In this document: positions 18,566 through 28,096 of the stretch, one piece after another
Layout: each line of letters opens with the position of its first letter
How positions within the stretch are numbered: the first letter of the stretch is position 1
DNA from: Brucella gallinifaecis
GTDB lineage: Bacteria > Pseudomonadota > Alphaproteobacteria > Rhizobiales > Rhizobiaceae
Reading direction: 5' to 3'
Length of the DNA: 64,000 nucleotides
Assembly (NCBI RefSeq): GCF_006476605.1
Contig: NZ_ML636806.1
Location: 62,001-126,000 of the forward strand
Translations under genes and position numbers: made by a program
The notes under the pieces: model-generated
What the model was told of the DNA's origin: nothing
What the model saw: only the letters and a program-made list of their open reading frames with translations
Database searches by the model: none

Positions 18566-19756
18566 CTAATGTGATTGATCCGCATATTTTGCCAGCCCCG
18601 AGAAAGCCAGAACGACCAGCAACAAAACAGGCAACGACAAAAATACCACGCTGAAACCGCTATGCTTGGCAACAAAGCCAATCAGCGAAGGTGCAACCAG
18701 CATACCAGAATACCCCATGGTTGTGGCAATTGACAGGCCAACACTTGGATTGACGCCCGGTATGTTTCCACCGATTGAAAACGCAATCGGCACCATATTG
18801 GAAATACCAAGACCGCAGACTGCAAAGCCAAAAATCACGGCATAAGGATGGCTCGACAAGCCAACAATCACCATGCCGATTATAGCAATCGACGTGCAAA
18901 AGCGCAGCGTATTAATCGCGCCAAAACGATCGCGGACAACGTCACCGGCAAAACGCATGATCGCCATGGTCATCGAGAAAGCAGCAAAGCCAAAGCCTGC
19001 AACTGTGACCGATGCACCCAGTTCATCACGCAGATAATAGGCGCCCCAATCAAGGATTGCCCCTTCCGGGATCATCGAGAACAGCGCGATGATACCAACC
19101 AGCCAGGGCAAGGCAGTGCGCGGTAAAGCAAGTTTCTGCTTTTCATCGCTTGGGCTATGGTGCTTGTCGGCAATAATCGACGGCCAGGCAAACACAAGCA
19201 GACCTGCGGCCACCACAGTTGCAATCATGGCGTGAACGCTCGAGCCAAGATTTGCAATAAGAAAGCCGCCACTTGCCGCACCGATCAGACCGCCCAGGCT
19301 CCAGAAAGCATGGCATGACGACATGATTGCACGGCGCATGCGCTTTTCAACACCAACGGCATTGGCGTTCATTGCGACATCCATTGCGCCGATCATGCCA
19401 CCAAAATAAAACATAACAATCACGGCTGTGACTATATTCGGCACCAGTGCAATTACCAGCAAAGCAGGGATAAGGCCGATTGCAAACAATTTGACCACGG
19501 CCCCTGAGCCGCGATGCGCCGACAAGGCACCCGCAACCGGCATCATCGAAAGAGAGCCGATACCAAAGACAAGGATCATCAGGCCCATGCCACTGGTATC
19601 AAGTCCGAGACGTGCCGCAAATTCGGGAATTTTTGGCGCCCAACCACCAAAAATATACCCGTTTATCAAAAAAAGCAGCGCCACCGCAACGCGCTCTCTG
19701 GTTACGATTGGCGCACGCCCAATCAGCACATCATCTCGCCCAACAGTCTGTTCCAT
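18566..19756 (-). CDS. MFS transporter, YbjJ-like
   Basis: Twelve-helix inner-membrane transporter of the major facilitator superfamily, closest in feel to the YbjJ/fucose-permease-like group (INGYIFGGWAPKIPEFAARLGLD start, AMDVAMNANAVGVEKRMRR, later MSSCHAFWSLGG). I prefer the ATG at 19756 (396 residues) because TGAGGAAG lies just before it. The ATG at 19777 lies within the preceding regulator gene and has no ribosome site. It forms an operon with the DeoR regulator, suggesting a sugar or sugar-derivative substrate, which is inference. Confidence 0.82.
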   Translation of the reverse strand: MEQTVGRDDVLIGRAPIVTRERVAVALLFLINGYIFGGWAPKIPEFAARLGLDTSGMGLMILVFGIGSLSMMPVAGALSAHRGSGAVVKLFAIGLIPALLVIALVPNIVTAVIVMFYFGGMIGAMDVAMNANAVGVEKRMRRAIMSSCHAFWSLGGLIGAASGGFLIANLGSSVHAMIATVVAAGLLVFAWPSIIADKHHSPSDEKQKLALPRTALPWLVGIIALFSMIPEGAILDWGAYYLRDELGASVTVAGFGFAAFSMTMAIMRFAGDVVRDRFGAINTLRFCTSIAIIGMVIVGLSSHPYAVIFGFAVCGLGISNMVPIAFSIGGNIPGVNPSVGLSIATTMGYSGMLVAPSLIGFVAKHSGFSVVFLSLPVLLLVVLAFSGLAKYADQSH

Positions 19757-19763
19757 GGCTTCC

Positions 19764-20546
19764 TCAGGCACGCTCATCAGCAGCGTATATAATTGTCATG
19801 CCTGACGCCCGATAAGGCGCAAGGACATCTTCTTTCGTATCATGTTCAACAGCCATAACATTGACCGTCTCAATCGGTATGACATCGTGCGCAGCAACAG
19901 TGCCAAGCTTGCCACGGGTAATTGCCAGCACAACCTTGCGGCTGCGTCCGGCAATGACCCGCTTGAATTCTGCATCTTCCAGATGAAGTGCCGTGACGCC
20001 TGTTTCAGCGGCAAAACCACAAACACCGAGCAGACAAAGATCAGGTCGCACCAGTTCCGCATCACGCAAAGCCCGTGCACCAACCGCAGCACTGACACGG
20101 CGATCAATCGGGCCACCAATCATCACCACATCAATCTTTGCCGATTGCAGCGCAATAGCAGCAATAGACGGCGTATTGGTGACAATCGTAATCATATCCT
20201 CGCGATCAACCAGCAGCCGTGCAAGTGCAAGATTGGTTGAAGAGGAATCAAGAAACACCGTCATATTTGGCTCAACCAGACCAGCCAGCGCCATTGCCAA
20301 AGCCATCTTGGCTTCCGGCCTTTCCGTGTCGCGTTCTGCAAGGGGTGCATAAGAAGGCGCAGCCATCAGCGCACCGCCATAAACACGTTTGCATAGACCC
20401 GATGCAGCCAGCTCACGAAGATCGCGGCGGATTGTATCTTCCGAAACCCCGAAGGATTCAGCCAGCTCGCTCGCCAATACGCGCCCGGACTGCTCAAGCA
20501 GCTCCCGAATACGCGCCTGTCTTTCGTCCAATAATAGCTCAGTCAT
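19764..20546 (-). CDS. DeoR family transcriptional regulator
   Basis: Repressor-type protein that senses a phosphorylated sugar in most family members. The N-terminal helix-turn-helix (ERQARIRELLEQSGRVLASELAESFGVSEDTIRRDLREL) is complete, followed by the sugar-phosphate-isomerase-like domain with VFLDSSSTNLALAR and TNTPSIAAIA. I used the ATG at 20546 (260 residues), preceded by AAGGGG; an upstream in-frame ATG at 20597 would add 17 untypical residues. The downstream MFS gene starts within 10 bases, so it probably controls its own operon. Confidence 0.85.
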   Translation of the reverse strand: MTELLLDERQARIRELLEQSGRVLASELAESFGVSEDTIRRDLRELAASGLCKRVYGGALMAAPSYAPLAERDTERPEAKMALAMALAGLVEPNMTVFLDSSSTNLALARLLVDREDMITIVTNTPSIAAIALQSAKIDVVMIGGPIDRRVSAAVGARALRDAELVRPDLCLLGVCGFAAETGVTALHLEDAEFKRVIAGRSRKVVLAITRGKLGTVAAHDVIPIETVNVMAVEHDTKEDVLAPYRASGMTIIYAADERA

Positions 20547-20624
20547 CGCTGGCCCCTTATCATGCACAAACATGTATGAATCGGCACAAACGTGCATATC
20601 AGATTTTTATAACCATGCAAACTA

Positions 20625-20658
20625 AAGAAAACGCCGCACCCTTTACAGGGGACGGCGT
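20625..20658 (-). terminator. Intrinsic terminator after pyc
   Basis: On the minus strand ACGCCGTCCCC TGTA AAGGGTGCGGCGT forms a stable stem followed by TTTTCTTT, 30 bases after the pyruvate carboxylase stop codon. Confidence 0.75.
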
Positions 20659-20685
20659 CAATCATTCTATGATGTGAAAGCTGGA

Positions 20686-23600
20686 TCAGTCAGCGTAAAC
20701 GACAAGCAAATCCTTCGCATCAATCTGCTCCCCGGGACGCACAAGCACTTCGGCAACAGAGCCATCGCGTTCGGCACGCAAAGCAGTTTCCATCTTCATC
20801 GCCTCGATGGAAAGCAGCACATCACCCGCCTTCACATTCTGCCCTTGCGAAACAGCAACGGTTGAAACCACACCAGGCATTGGCGCACCCACTTGACGGT
20901 CATTGCCAAGTTCTGCCTTCCGCTTAACGCCACCCGATGCACCCTTGGCGCGGTTAGGCACTTTTACGCGGCGCGGCTGACCGTTGAGTTCAAAGAAGAC
21001 AGTGACCATGCCCTTTTCGTCAGTCTCAGACATCGCCTGATTAACGATCACCAACGTCTTGCCGCGTTCAAGATCGACAAAAACTTCCTCTTCCGGCTTC
21101 AGACCGTAGAAATAAACCGGCGTTGGCAACACACTGGTCGGGCCATAATTTTCCTGTGCTGCCACATAATCCGTGAAGACCTTTGGATACATCAGGAAGG
21201 ACGCAAACTCCTGATCGGTGATTGCACGACCCAGTGTTTCCTCAATCGACTTACGTTCCGCCGCAAGATCAGCGGCAGGAAGCAGCGAACCCGGACGCAC
21301 AGTGAACGGCTTTTCGTCTTTCAGCACTTTCTTCTGCAATGCAGCAGGCCAACCCGACGGCGGCTGTCCAAGATCACCGCGCATCATCGAGACAACCGAA
21401 TCCGGGAAGGCAATATCCTTGTCCGGGTTTTCAACATCGGCAACGCTCAAGTCCTGAGACACCATCATCAAGGCCATATCGCCCACCACCTTGGAGGACG
21501 GCGTAACCTTGACAATATCGCCAAACATACGGTTCACATCAGCATAGGCCTGTGCCACTTCATGCCAGCGGGTTTCAAGACCCAGCGAACGCGCCTGTTC
21601 TTTCAGGTTCGTGAACTGACCACCCGGCATTTCATGCAAATAGACTTCCGATGCTGGTCCCTTGAGGTCACTTTCAAAGGCTGCATACTGATTGCGCACC
21701 GCTTCCCAATAAAAGGAAATGCGGCGGATTGTTTCAGTATCAAGGCCCGGATCACGGTCCGATCCATGCAGAGCTTCCACAATCGAGCCAAGGCATGGCT
21801 GCGATGTATTGCCTGAGAAGGCATCCATTGCCGCGTCAACGGCATCAACACCGGCATCAACTGCTGCAAGCACAGTCGCTGCCGAAATGCCCGATGTATC
21901 ATGGGTGTGGAAATGGATCGGCAAATCGGTTTCTTCACGCAGTGCCTTGAACAGCACGCGCGCCGCCGCAGGCTTCAACAGACCTGCCATATCCTTGAGC
22001 GCAATAATATGGGCGCCTGCCGCCTCGATCTGTCTGGCCAGATCGACATAATATTTAAGGTCGTATTTGGCGCGATCCGGGTTAAGAATATCGCCTGTAT
22101 AACAGATAGCTGCTTCACAAAGCTTGTTCTCTTCCAGCACCGCATCCATCGACACGCGCATATTCTCAACCCAGTTGAGACTGTCAAACACGCGGAAAAT
22201 ATCCATGCCGCCCCGGGCAGCTTCGCGCACGAAATATTTGACCACATTGTCAGGATAAGACTTGTAGCCCACACCATTGGCACCGCGCAGCAGCATTTGC
22301 AGCAAGATATTCGGTGCACCTTCGCGCACCATCGCCAGACGCTCCCACGGATCCTCCGTTAAAAAGCGCATCGACACGTCAAAAGTCGCGCCGCCCCAGC
22401 ATTCAAGCGAAAACAGGTTCGGCAATGCCTGCGCATAAGCATTGGCAACCCGCGCAATATCATAGCTACGCACACGCGTTGCCAATAGTGACTGATGCCC
22501 GTCACGCATGGTCGTATCCGTCATCAGAACGCGCTTTTCATTGCGCATCCATTCGGCAAATTTTTTCGGCCCAAGCTTGTCAAGCAATTGCTTGGTTCCA
22601 TCCACCACCGGGCGATCACCAAACCATGGCACAACCGGCCTGGCGGCATCTTTCGAAGGCTCGGCACGGCCCTTGGTTTCCGGATGACCATTCACGGTCA
22701 CATCCGCCACATAGGTTAAAAGCTTGGTCGCACGATCCTGACGCTTCATATGTGTGAAGAGTTCCGGCGTCGTATCGATAAAGCGTGTCGTATAATCATT
22801 CGACTGGAATTTTGGATGATTGATGATTGCTTCAACGAAAGTAAGATTGGTTGCGACACCACGGATACGGAACTCTCGCAGAGCACGGTCCATACGACGA
22901 ATGGCTTCAATCGGCGTCGCACCCGACGCCGTCACCTTCACCAGCAGCGGATCATAATAGCGCGTGATAACAGCGCCCGAATAGGCTGTGCCCCCATCAA
23001 GACGAATACCAAAACCGGATGCCGAGCGATAAGCCTGAATGCGTCCATAATCGGGAACAAAATTCTGTTCAGGATCTTCAGTGGTAATACGGCACTGAAG
23101 CGCATGACCATTGAGGTGAATATCCTTCTGCTCCGGCACGCCTGATTCTGGCGTTCCAATCGCATGGCCTTCGAGAATATGAATCTGCGCCTTGACGATA
23201 TCAATGCCTGTCACTTCTTCCGTGACAGTATGCTCAACCTGAATGCGCGGATTCACTTCAATGAAGTAAAACGCACCTGTATCGGCATCCATCAGGAACT
23301 CGACTGTGCCCGCACCGATATAATCGGTGGCATGCGCAATCTTCAGACCATAACTGGCCAGTTCCTGCCGCTGCGCATCATTGAGATAAGGTGCAGGTGC
23401 ACGTTCGACAACTTTCTGATTGCGGCGCTGGATCGAGCAATCGCGCTCATAAAGATGAACAGCATTGCCATGCGTATCGCCCAGAATCTGCACCTCGACA
23501 TGGCGTGCACGCTCGACAAGCTTTTCGAGATAAACCTCATCCTTGCCAAAAGCTGCCTTGGCTTCACGCTTGGCTTCAACCACTTCACGATCAAGGTCAG

Positions 23601-24147
23601 CCTCGGCACGGATCGCACGCATACCGCGACCACCACCGCCCCATGAGGCTTTGAGCATCAACGGATAGCCGATCTTGGCGGCAAGCTTTTTAACTTCTTC
23701 GATGTCATCAGGCAGAGGATCAGTCGCAGGCACCACCGGCACACCGATCTCGATCGCAAGATTACGTGCCGCAACCTTGTTACCAAGCCGGCGCATGGTT
23801 TCAGACTTCGGACCAATGAAAATAATGCCGTTTTCAGCACAGGCATCAGCAAATTCAGGACTTTCCGACAAAAGACCATAGCCCGGATGAATAGCATCCG
23901 CACCCGACAGCTTGGCCACCCGGATGATTTCATCAATCGAAAGATAGCTTTCAATCGGGCCTAAATCCCGCTCCAGATGTGGACCACGACCAACCTGATA
24001 GCTTTCATCGGCTTTAAAACGATGCAGCGAGAGCTTGTCTTCCTCTGCCCATATAGCCACCGTTTTAATGCCAAGTTCGTTTGCGGCACGGAACACGCGG
24101 ATAGCGATTTCAGAACGATTGGCGACCAGAATTTTACGGATAGACAA
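20686..24147 (-). CDS. pyc: Pyruvate carboxylase
   Basis: Carboxylates pyruvate to oxaloacetate, replenishing the TCA cycle. Domain order: biotin carboxylase (residues about 1-450, ATP-grasp loop LKASWGGGGRGMR, ERDCSIQRRNQKVVE), carboxyltransferase TIM barrel (about 530-800, TDTTMRDGHQSLLATR, LECWGGATFDVSMRF), allosteric/PYC domain, and the biotinyl domain with EAMKMET near the C-terminus. About 1153 residues, normal. The start is open: TTG at 24147 (LSIRKILVANRSE) has GGGAGA 7 bases before it and matches the family N-terminus, while the ATG at 24168 adds seven residues. Confidence 0.96.
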   Translation of the reverse strand: MSIRKILVANRSEIAIRVFRAANELGIKTVAIWAEEDKLSLHRFKADESYQVGRGPHLERDLGPIESYLSIDEIIRVAKLSGADAIHPGYGLLSESPEFADACAENGIIFIGPKSETMRRLGNKVAARNLAIEIGVPVVPATDPLPDDIEEVKKLAAKIGYPLMLKASWGGGGRGMRAIRAEADLDREVVEAKREAKAAFGKDEVYLEKLVERARHVEVQILGDTHGNAVHLYERDCSIQRRNQKVVERAPAPYLNDAQRQELASYGLKIAHATDYIGAGTVEFLMDADTGAFYFIEVNPRIQVEHTVTEEVTGIDIVKAQIHILEGHAIGTPESGVPEQKDIHLNGHALQCRITTEDPEQNFVPDYGRIQAYRSASGFGIRLDGGTAYSGAVITRYYDPLLVKVTASGATPIEAIRRMDRALREFRIRGVATNLTFVEAIINHPKFQSNDYTTRFIDTTPELFTHMKRQDRATKLLTYVADVTVNGHPETKGRAEPSKDAARPVVPWFGDRPVVDGTKQLLDKLGPKKFAEWMRNEKRVLMTDTTMRDGHQSLLATRVRSYDIARVANAYAQALPNLFSLECWGGATFDVSMRFLTEDPWERLAMVREGAPNILLQMLLRGANGVGYKSYPDNVVKYFVREAARGGMDIFRVFDSLNWVENMRVSMDAVLEENKLCEAAICYTGDILNPDRAKYDLKYYVDLARQIEAAGAHIIALKDMAGLLKPAAARVLFKALREETDLPIHFHTHDTSGISAATVLAAVDAGVDAVDAAMDAFSGNTSQPCLGSIVEALHGSDRDPGLDTETIRRISFYWEAVRNQYAAFESDLKGPASEVYLHEMPGGQFTNLKEQARSLGLETRWHEVAQAYADVNRMFGDIVKVTPSSKVVGDMALMMVSQDLSVADVENPDKDIAFPDSVVSMMRGDLGQPPSGWPAALQKKVLKDEKPFTVRPGSLLPAADLAAERKSIEETLGRAITDQEFASFLMYPKVFTDYVAAQENYGPTSVLPTPVYFYGLKPEEEVFVDLERGKTLVIVNQAMSETDEKGMVTVFFELNGQPRRVKVPNRAKGASGGVKRKAELGNDRQVGAPMPGVVSTVAVSQGQNVKAGDVLLSIEAMKMETALRAERDGSVAEVLVRPGEQIDAKDLLVVYAD

Positions 24148-24245
24148 GGCAGGTCTCCCAGGCTGCAATGATAAAGATGGCTTTGCTTACCCTGCAAAAT
24201 AGTTAAGCGCAAACAAACTGTGCAGCCAAAAGAGAAAAACAAAAT

Positions 24246-24264
24246 GCCCGGCCAAAAGCCGGGC
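24246..24264 (-). terminator. Intrinsic terminator after the first binding-protein gene
   Basis: GCCCGGC-CAAAA-GCCGGGC stem followed on the minus strand by ATTTTGTTTTTCTC, about 45 bases past the stop codon at 24311. Confidence 0.75.
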
Positions 24265-24310
24265 AAAATGATGAAATTTAAGTCAAATTATGCTAATATA
24301 TGAGGCATAT

Positions 24311-25426
24311 TTATTTTTGGAAGTAGTTATATTTTCCGTCATCCCCCTTACGCCATTCAAACATGACATAAGGCGACAGGCTGGGATCACCTTTCGCATC
24401 ATAAGACAGATCACCAAGCACCGTCTTGAACGGACCTTTATCCTTCAAGGCAGCCGCAACTTCCTGCGGATTATTGTTTCCGGCAGCATTGGCAGCATCC
24501 ACCAGCGATTGAACGCCAGCATAAGCATAGAAAGTATAAGCTTCCGGCTCAAAGCCCTTGTCACGGAAAGCCTTGATCAATTCAGCATTGGCTGCATCAT
24601 CACGCGGATCCGGGCCAAAAGTGTTGAGAACACCTGCAACCGCATCACCGGCAATGGATGCCAGCTCGTTGGAAACAATACCATCGCCCGAGATAAACTG
24701 CGCCTTGAGATCCTGATCGGCCATCTGACGAATGATAAGTGCTGCCTCCGGGTGCATCCCTCCCCAATAAACGGCAGTAATACCGGCGGCTTTCATCTTG
24801 GAGATCAGCGCCGAGAAATCCTTGTCACCCTGATTGACGCCTTCATAAAGCGTTTCCTGCATGCCATTGGCATTGAGCGATTTCTTGGTTTCGTCCGCAA
24901 GCCCCTGACCATAAGGCGTCTTGTCGTGGAGGATCGCGATTTTGCCGTCCTTATAATTATCGGCAATATATTTGCCTGCAACAATGCCCTGCTGATCATC
25001 GCGACGGCATGTGCGGAATGTGTTCCACAAATCACGCTCGGTAAAGGTTGGATTTGTCGTGCCCGGCGCAATCATCAATATGCCGTTTTCAGCATAAATA
25101 TCCGATGTCGGAATGCTGACGCCCGAATTGAAATGACCAAGCACGAACTGCACGCCATCACCAACAAACTTGTTTGCAACCGAAATGCCCTGACGGGGAT
25201 CAGCAGCATCATCGCCATAAACAATAGTGATCTGCTCGCCATTCATCCCGCCTTTGGCATTGGCTTGTGCGACAGCAGCTTCAACACCACGCTTGATCTG
25301 TTCGCCATAAGCGGCCTGCCCACCGGTAAGCGGCGCACCGACACCCAAAAGCACATCCGCCAAAGATGTACCGCCCATCGCAACCAGTGCAGAAAAGCAA
25401 ACACCACAGAACAAGGATTTTTTCAT
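24311..25426 (-). CDS. Branched-chain amino acid ABC transporter, binding protein (paralogue 1)
   Basis: Periplasmic receptor of the LivJ/LivK class (type I fold). The 371-residue protein starts with a signal peptide ([23 protein letters not shown]) and shows [43 protein letters not shown] and [20 protein letters not shown]. The ATG at 25426 has GGGAG upstream. It is highly similar along its length to the next gene and of identical predicted length, so the two are tandem duplicates. The ligand may be leucine-type or another amino acid; this cannot be told by eye. Confidence 0.88.
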   Translation of the reverse strand: MKKSLFCGVCFSALVAMGGTSLADVLLGVGAPLTGGQAAYGEQIKRGVEAAVAQANAKGGMNGEQITIVYGDDAADPRQGISVANKFVGDGVQFVLGHFNSGVSIPTSDIYAENGILMIAPGTTNPTFTERDLWNTFRTCRRDDQQGIVAGKYIADNYKDGKIAILHDKTPYGQGLADETKKSLNANGMQETLYEGVNQGDKDFSALISKMKAAGITAVYWGGMHPEAALIIRQMADQDLKAQFISGDGIVSNELASIAGDAVAGVLNTFGPDPRDDAANAELIKAFRDKGFEPEAYTFYAYAGVQSLVDAANAAGNNNPQEVAAALKDKGPFKTVLGDLSYDAKGDPSLSPYVMFEWRKGDDGKYNYFQK

Positions 25427-25472
25427 TACAGCCACTCCCATCAAGTCTCCCCTCCTCCGGGGAACAATTTCA

Positions 25473-25524
25473 AAACATAGATAATCTATCTAAAATCGTT
25501 ATATTAGATAGATTATCTATGTTT
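25473..25524. repeat. Perfect 21-bp inverted repeat between the two binding-protein genes
   Basis: The arm at 25473-25493 (AAACATAGATAATCTATCTA+A) is the exact reverse complement of 25504-25524, with a 10-base centre. Within each arm TAGATTATCTA/AGATAATCT is itself nearly symmetrical. It lies in the leader of paralogue 1, about 50 bases upstream of its ATG, and downstream of the terminator of paralogue 2. Confidence 0.9.
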
Positions 25525-25603
25525 CAGATTGTCCAGTTTATTTTAAACCAGAAGTCATTCTCTTTTCGCATGACATCATTCATTTGCGTTATTTAAAATA
25601 AAA

Positions 25604-25626
25604 ATGCCCGGCATATAGCCGGGCAT
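25604..25626 (-). terminator. Intrinsic terminator after the second binding-protein gene
   Basis: ATGCCCGGC-ATATA-GCCGGGCAT stem followed on the minus strand by TTTTATTTTAAAT, about 35 bases after the stop of the gene ending at 25660. Nearly the same hairpin ends the paralogue (24246-24264), so the terminator was probably duplicated with the gene. Confidence 0.8.
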
Positions 25627-25659
25627 ACTTATAGACAACGCAACAATTAATAGAAAAAT

Positions 25660-26775
25660 CTATTGCTGAACGTAAGTATATTTCCCATCAGCACCCTTCT
25701 CCCACTTATACATTACGTAACCTGGAAGTTTCGGATCGCCTTTCTCATCATAGGAAAGATCGCCAAGTACGGTTGGAAAAGGACCCTTTTCCTTGAGTGC
25801 CTTGGCAATTTCCTGCGGATCATTGCTTCCGGCAGCCTTGGCAGCACCCGCCAGCGACTGAACAGCTGCATAGGAATAGAGCGTATAGGCTTCTGGTTCA
25901 AAGCCCGAATCGCGGAACTTCTTCACCAGCTCGGCATTGGCCGGATTGTTGCGTGGATCCGGGCCGAAAGTATTTAACGTACCTGCAACCGCGTCACCTG
26001 CGATTGAAGCCAGCTCGTTAGAGACAATACCATCGCCCGAGATGAACTGTACCTCCAGCCCCTGATCAGCAAGCTGACGGATGATAAGGCCGGCTTCAGC
26101 GTGCAAACCACCCCAATAAAGAACAGTCACACCCTGCTGCTTGAGCTTGGCGATCAGCGCCGAGAAGTCCTTCTCACCAACATTCACGCCTTCATAGACG
26201 GTTTCAGTGACACCAAGTTCGTTAAGCTTCTTCTTGGTTTCATCTGCAAGACCTTGTCCATAAGGAGTCTTGTCATGAATAACTGCGATCTTGCCATCCT
26301 TGAAATTATCAAAGATATACTGACCGGCAACAATACCCTGCTGGTCATCACGGCCACATGTACGGAATGTATTCCAGAGATCGCGCTCTGTATAAACCGG
26401 ATTTGTTGCGGCTGGCGAAATTTCAAGAATACCATTTTCCGCATAGACATCCGAAGCCGGAATCGAAACGCCGGAGTTGAAATGGCCGATCACATATTTC
26501 ACGCCATCAGCGGCAAACTTGTTTGCAACGGAAATACCCTGCTTCGGGTCCGATACGTCGTCGCCAAGCGTGATTGTAATCTTTTCACCATTGATACCAC
26601 CGGCATCATTGATTTCCTTGATAGCTGCTTCCGCACCCTTCTGAATCTGAGCGCCATAGACAGCATTTGGTCCGGTCAATGGTGCACCAATGCCCAAAAG
26701 CACATCTGCCCAAGCCGAGCCACTCAAAGCCATTAGTGCTGCAAGAGCAACGCCTGAAAAAAGCGATTTCTTCAT
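25660..26775 (-). CDS. Branched-chain amino acid ABC transporter, binding protein (paralogue 2)
   Basis: Second LivJ-type periplasmic binding protein, 371 residues, with signal peptide [23 protein letters not shown] and the same landmarks as paralogue 1 ([63 protein letters not shown]). The ATG at 26775 has AAGGA close before it. It lies 218 bases after the small membrane-protein gene that follows livF, and is probably the original partner of the livHMGF importer, with paralogue 1 as a copy. Differences in the residues after PLTG suggest possible divergence in ligand preference. Confidence 0.9.
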   Translation of the reverse strand: MKKSLFSGVALAALMALSGSAWADVLLGIGAPLTGPNAVYGAQIQKGAEAAIKEINDAGGINGEKITITLGDDVSDPKQGISVANKFAADGVKYVIGHFNSGVSIPASDVYAENGILEISPAATNPVYTERDLWNTFRTCGRDDQQGIVAGQYIFDNFKDGKIAVIHDKTPYGQGLADETKKKLNELGVTETVYEGVNVGEKDFSALIAKLKQQGVTVLYWGGLHAEAGLIIRQLADQGLEVQFISGDGIVSNELASIAGDAVAGTLNTFGPDPRNNPANAELVKKFRDSGFEPEAYTLYSYAAVQSLAGAAKAAGSNDPQEIAKALKEKGPFPTVLGDLSYDEKGDPKLPGYVMYKWEKGADGKYTYVQQ

Positions 26776-26993
26776 TTCCTTGAACTCCCGATTATAGTTA
26801 CCCCGAACGATGTTTCGCATCGCTTATTTTCTTGCTGATTACCCAGCAATATCTACGCTGAATTCTTGTTGTTCAACGTGATCTTTTAGAAAAACTTCGC
26901 CGCCCGAATGTTTGTTTTTCCAGAATGTTTTTTATTGTTCTGAACACTCATTCTGAATGTATTAATGCGTATCTTGCGCGGCGAAGCCTTAAA

Positions 26994-27338
26994 TTATTTT
27001 GCCTTCCAGCTCAGAGGCGAAGCCTTCTCATAAAGCCAGCTATACTGTCGCACCATCTGCTTGGTACGGGTGAAACGATATCCTATTGTCCCAATGATCA
27101 TCAGTACGATTACATCAACCAGATAATAGTGCAGCGAAAGCAACGTGCCGCCGAACAAGGCGTAGTGAATGAAACGCACCACCGCACCCAATGGAATAAG
27201 ATACAACAAAAGCTGCGGATAACTACGCCATGTCTGGGCACAAGCGCGTCCCGTCATCCATGCGGCCCACCCACCCAGCAGGCAGGTAATGAGAAAAAAC
27301 AACCAGAATGACGGTTCTTCGTAGAGAATTCCCTGCAT
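26994..27338 (-). CDS. Small membrane protein of unknown function in the liv operon
   Basis: The 114-residue protein has three predicted hydrophobic helices (FWLFFLITCLLGGWAAWMTG, LLLYLIPLGAVVRFIHYALFGG, YYLVDVIVLMIIGTIGYRF) and a polar C-terminus. I recall similar proteins (DUF6867-like) after livF in Rhizobiales, but cannot verify it here. AGGAAG precedes the ATG, and the gene starts 11 bases after livF, so it belongs to the transporter operon. It may be an accessory subunit; no function is known to me. Confidence 0.8.
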   Translation of the reverse strand: MQGILYEEPSFWLFFLITCLLGGWAAWMTGRACAQTWRSYPQLLLYLIPLGAVVRFIHYALFGGTLLSLHYYLVDVIVLMIIGTIGYRFTRTKQMVRQYSWLYEKASPLSWKAK

Positions 27339-27349
27339 GTTTTTCTTCC

Positions 27350-28096
27350 TTAATGCCTTCCGCCTTCGAGATAGGCAGCCCGCACTTCCGGGTCAGCCAG
27401 CAATTCACGGCCAGCACCGCTCATGGTGATTGATCCATTGACCATAACATAACCGCGATCAGCAAGCTTGAGCGCACCAAATGCGTTCTGTTCAACGAGA
27501 AACACCGTCAGCCCCTGGGTACGGTTGAGTTCCTTGATCGCCTCAAAAATCTGTTTGACGATCAGTGGTGCAAGACCGAGCGACGGCTCATCAAGCAATA
27601 GCAGCTTCGGACGCGCCATCAATGCACGCGCAATGGCCAGCATCTGCTGTTCGCCGCCCGAAAGCGTACCGCCACGTTGCGCAATACGTTCTTTCAAACG
27701 TGGAAACAGATCGAACATCAGCGCTACATCTTCTTCAAAATATTGCTGATTATCGAGGCTTGCTCCCATCTGAAGATTTTCAAGCACCGTCATACGCGGG
27801 AAAATACGGCGACCTTCCGGCGACTGGGCAATGCGCAGTTTTGCAATCTCATGCGGTGGCATCGACGTGATATCCTTGCCACCAAAAAGAATGCGTCCGC
27901 TACGTGCACGCGGTGATCCGAATATCGTCATCATCAGCGTGGACTTGCCGGCACCATTCGCGCCAATAAGCGCTACGATCTCGCCTTCATTGACGGTGAG
28001 ATCAATGCCCTTGAGTGCACGAATATTGCCGTAATAGGTTTCGACCTTTTCGACGGCCAGAAGCGGTTGTTTTATCTGCATGGTTTCAGCCGTCAT
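27350..28096 (-). CDS. livF: Branched-chain amino acid ABC transporter, ATPase LivF
   Basis: One of the two ATPases of the importer. 248 residues with Walker A GANGAGKST (near residue 43), Q-loop (QSPEGRRIFPRMTV, the typical LivF form), signature LSGGEQQML, Walker B LLLLDEPSLGLAP and the EQN switch region (FLVEQNAFGAL). The start is at the livG stop, with GGGAAG before it. Same-strand operon with livH, livM, livG. Confidence 0.94.
   Translation of the reverse strand: MTAETMQIKQPLLAVEKVETYYGNIRALKGIDLTVNEGEIVALIGANGAGKSTLMMTIFGSPRARSGRILFGGKDITSMPPHEIAKLRIAQSPEGRRIFPRMTVLENLQMGASLDNQQYFEEDVALMFDLFPRLKERIAQRGGTLSGGEQQMLAIARALMARPKLLLLDEPSLGLAPLIVKQIFEAIKELNRTQGLTVFLVEQNAFGALKLADRGYVMVNGSITMSGAGRELLADPEVRAAYLEGGRH

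Noticed and set aside
24290-25480. 396-codon plus-strand open frame opposite the first binding-protein gene
   Set aside because: Antisense shadow of a well-supported gene with signal peptide and family motifs; no ribosome site or recognisable domain.
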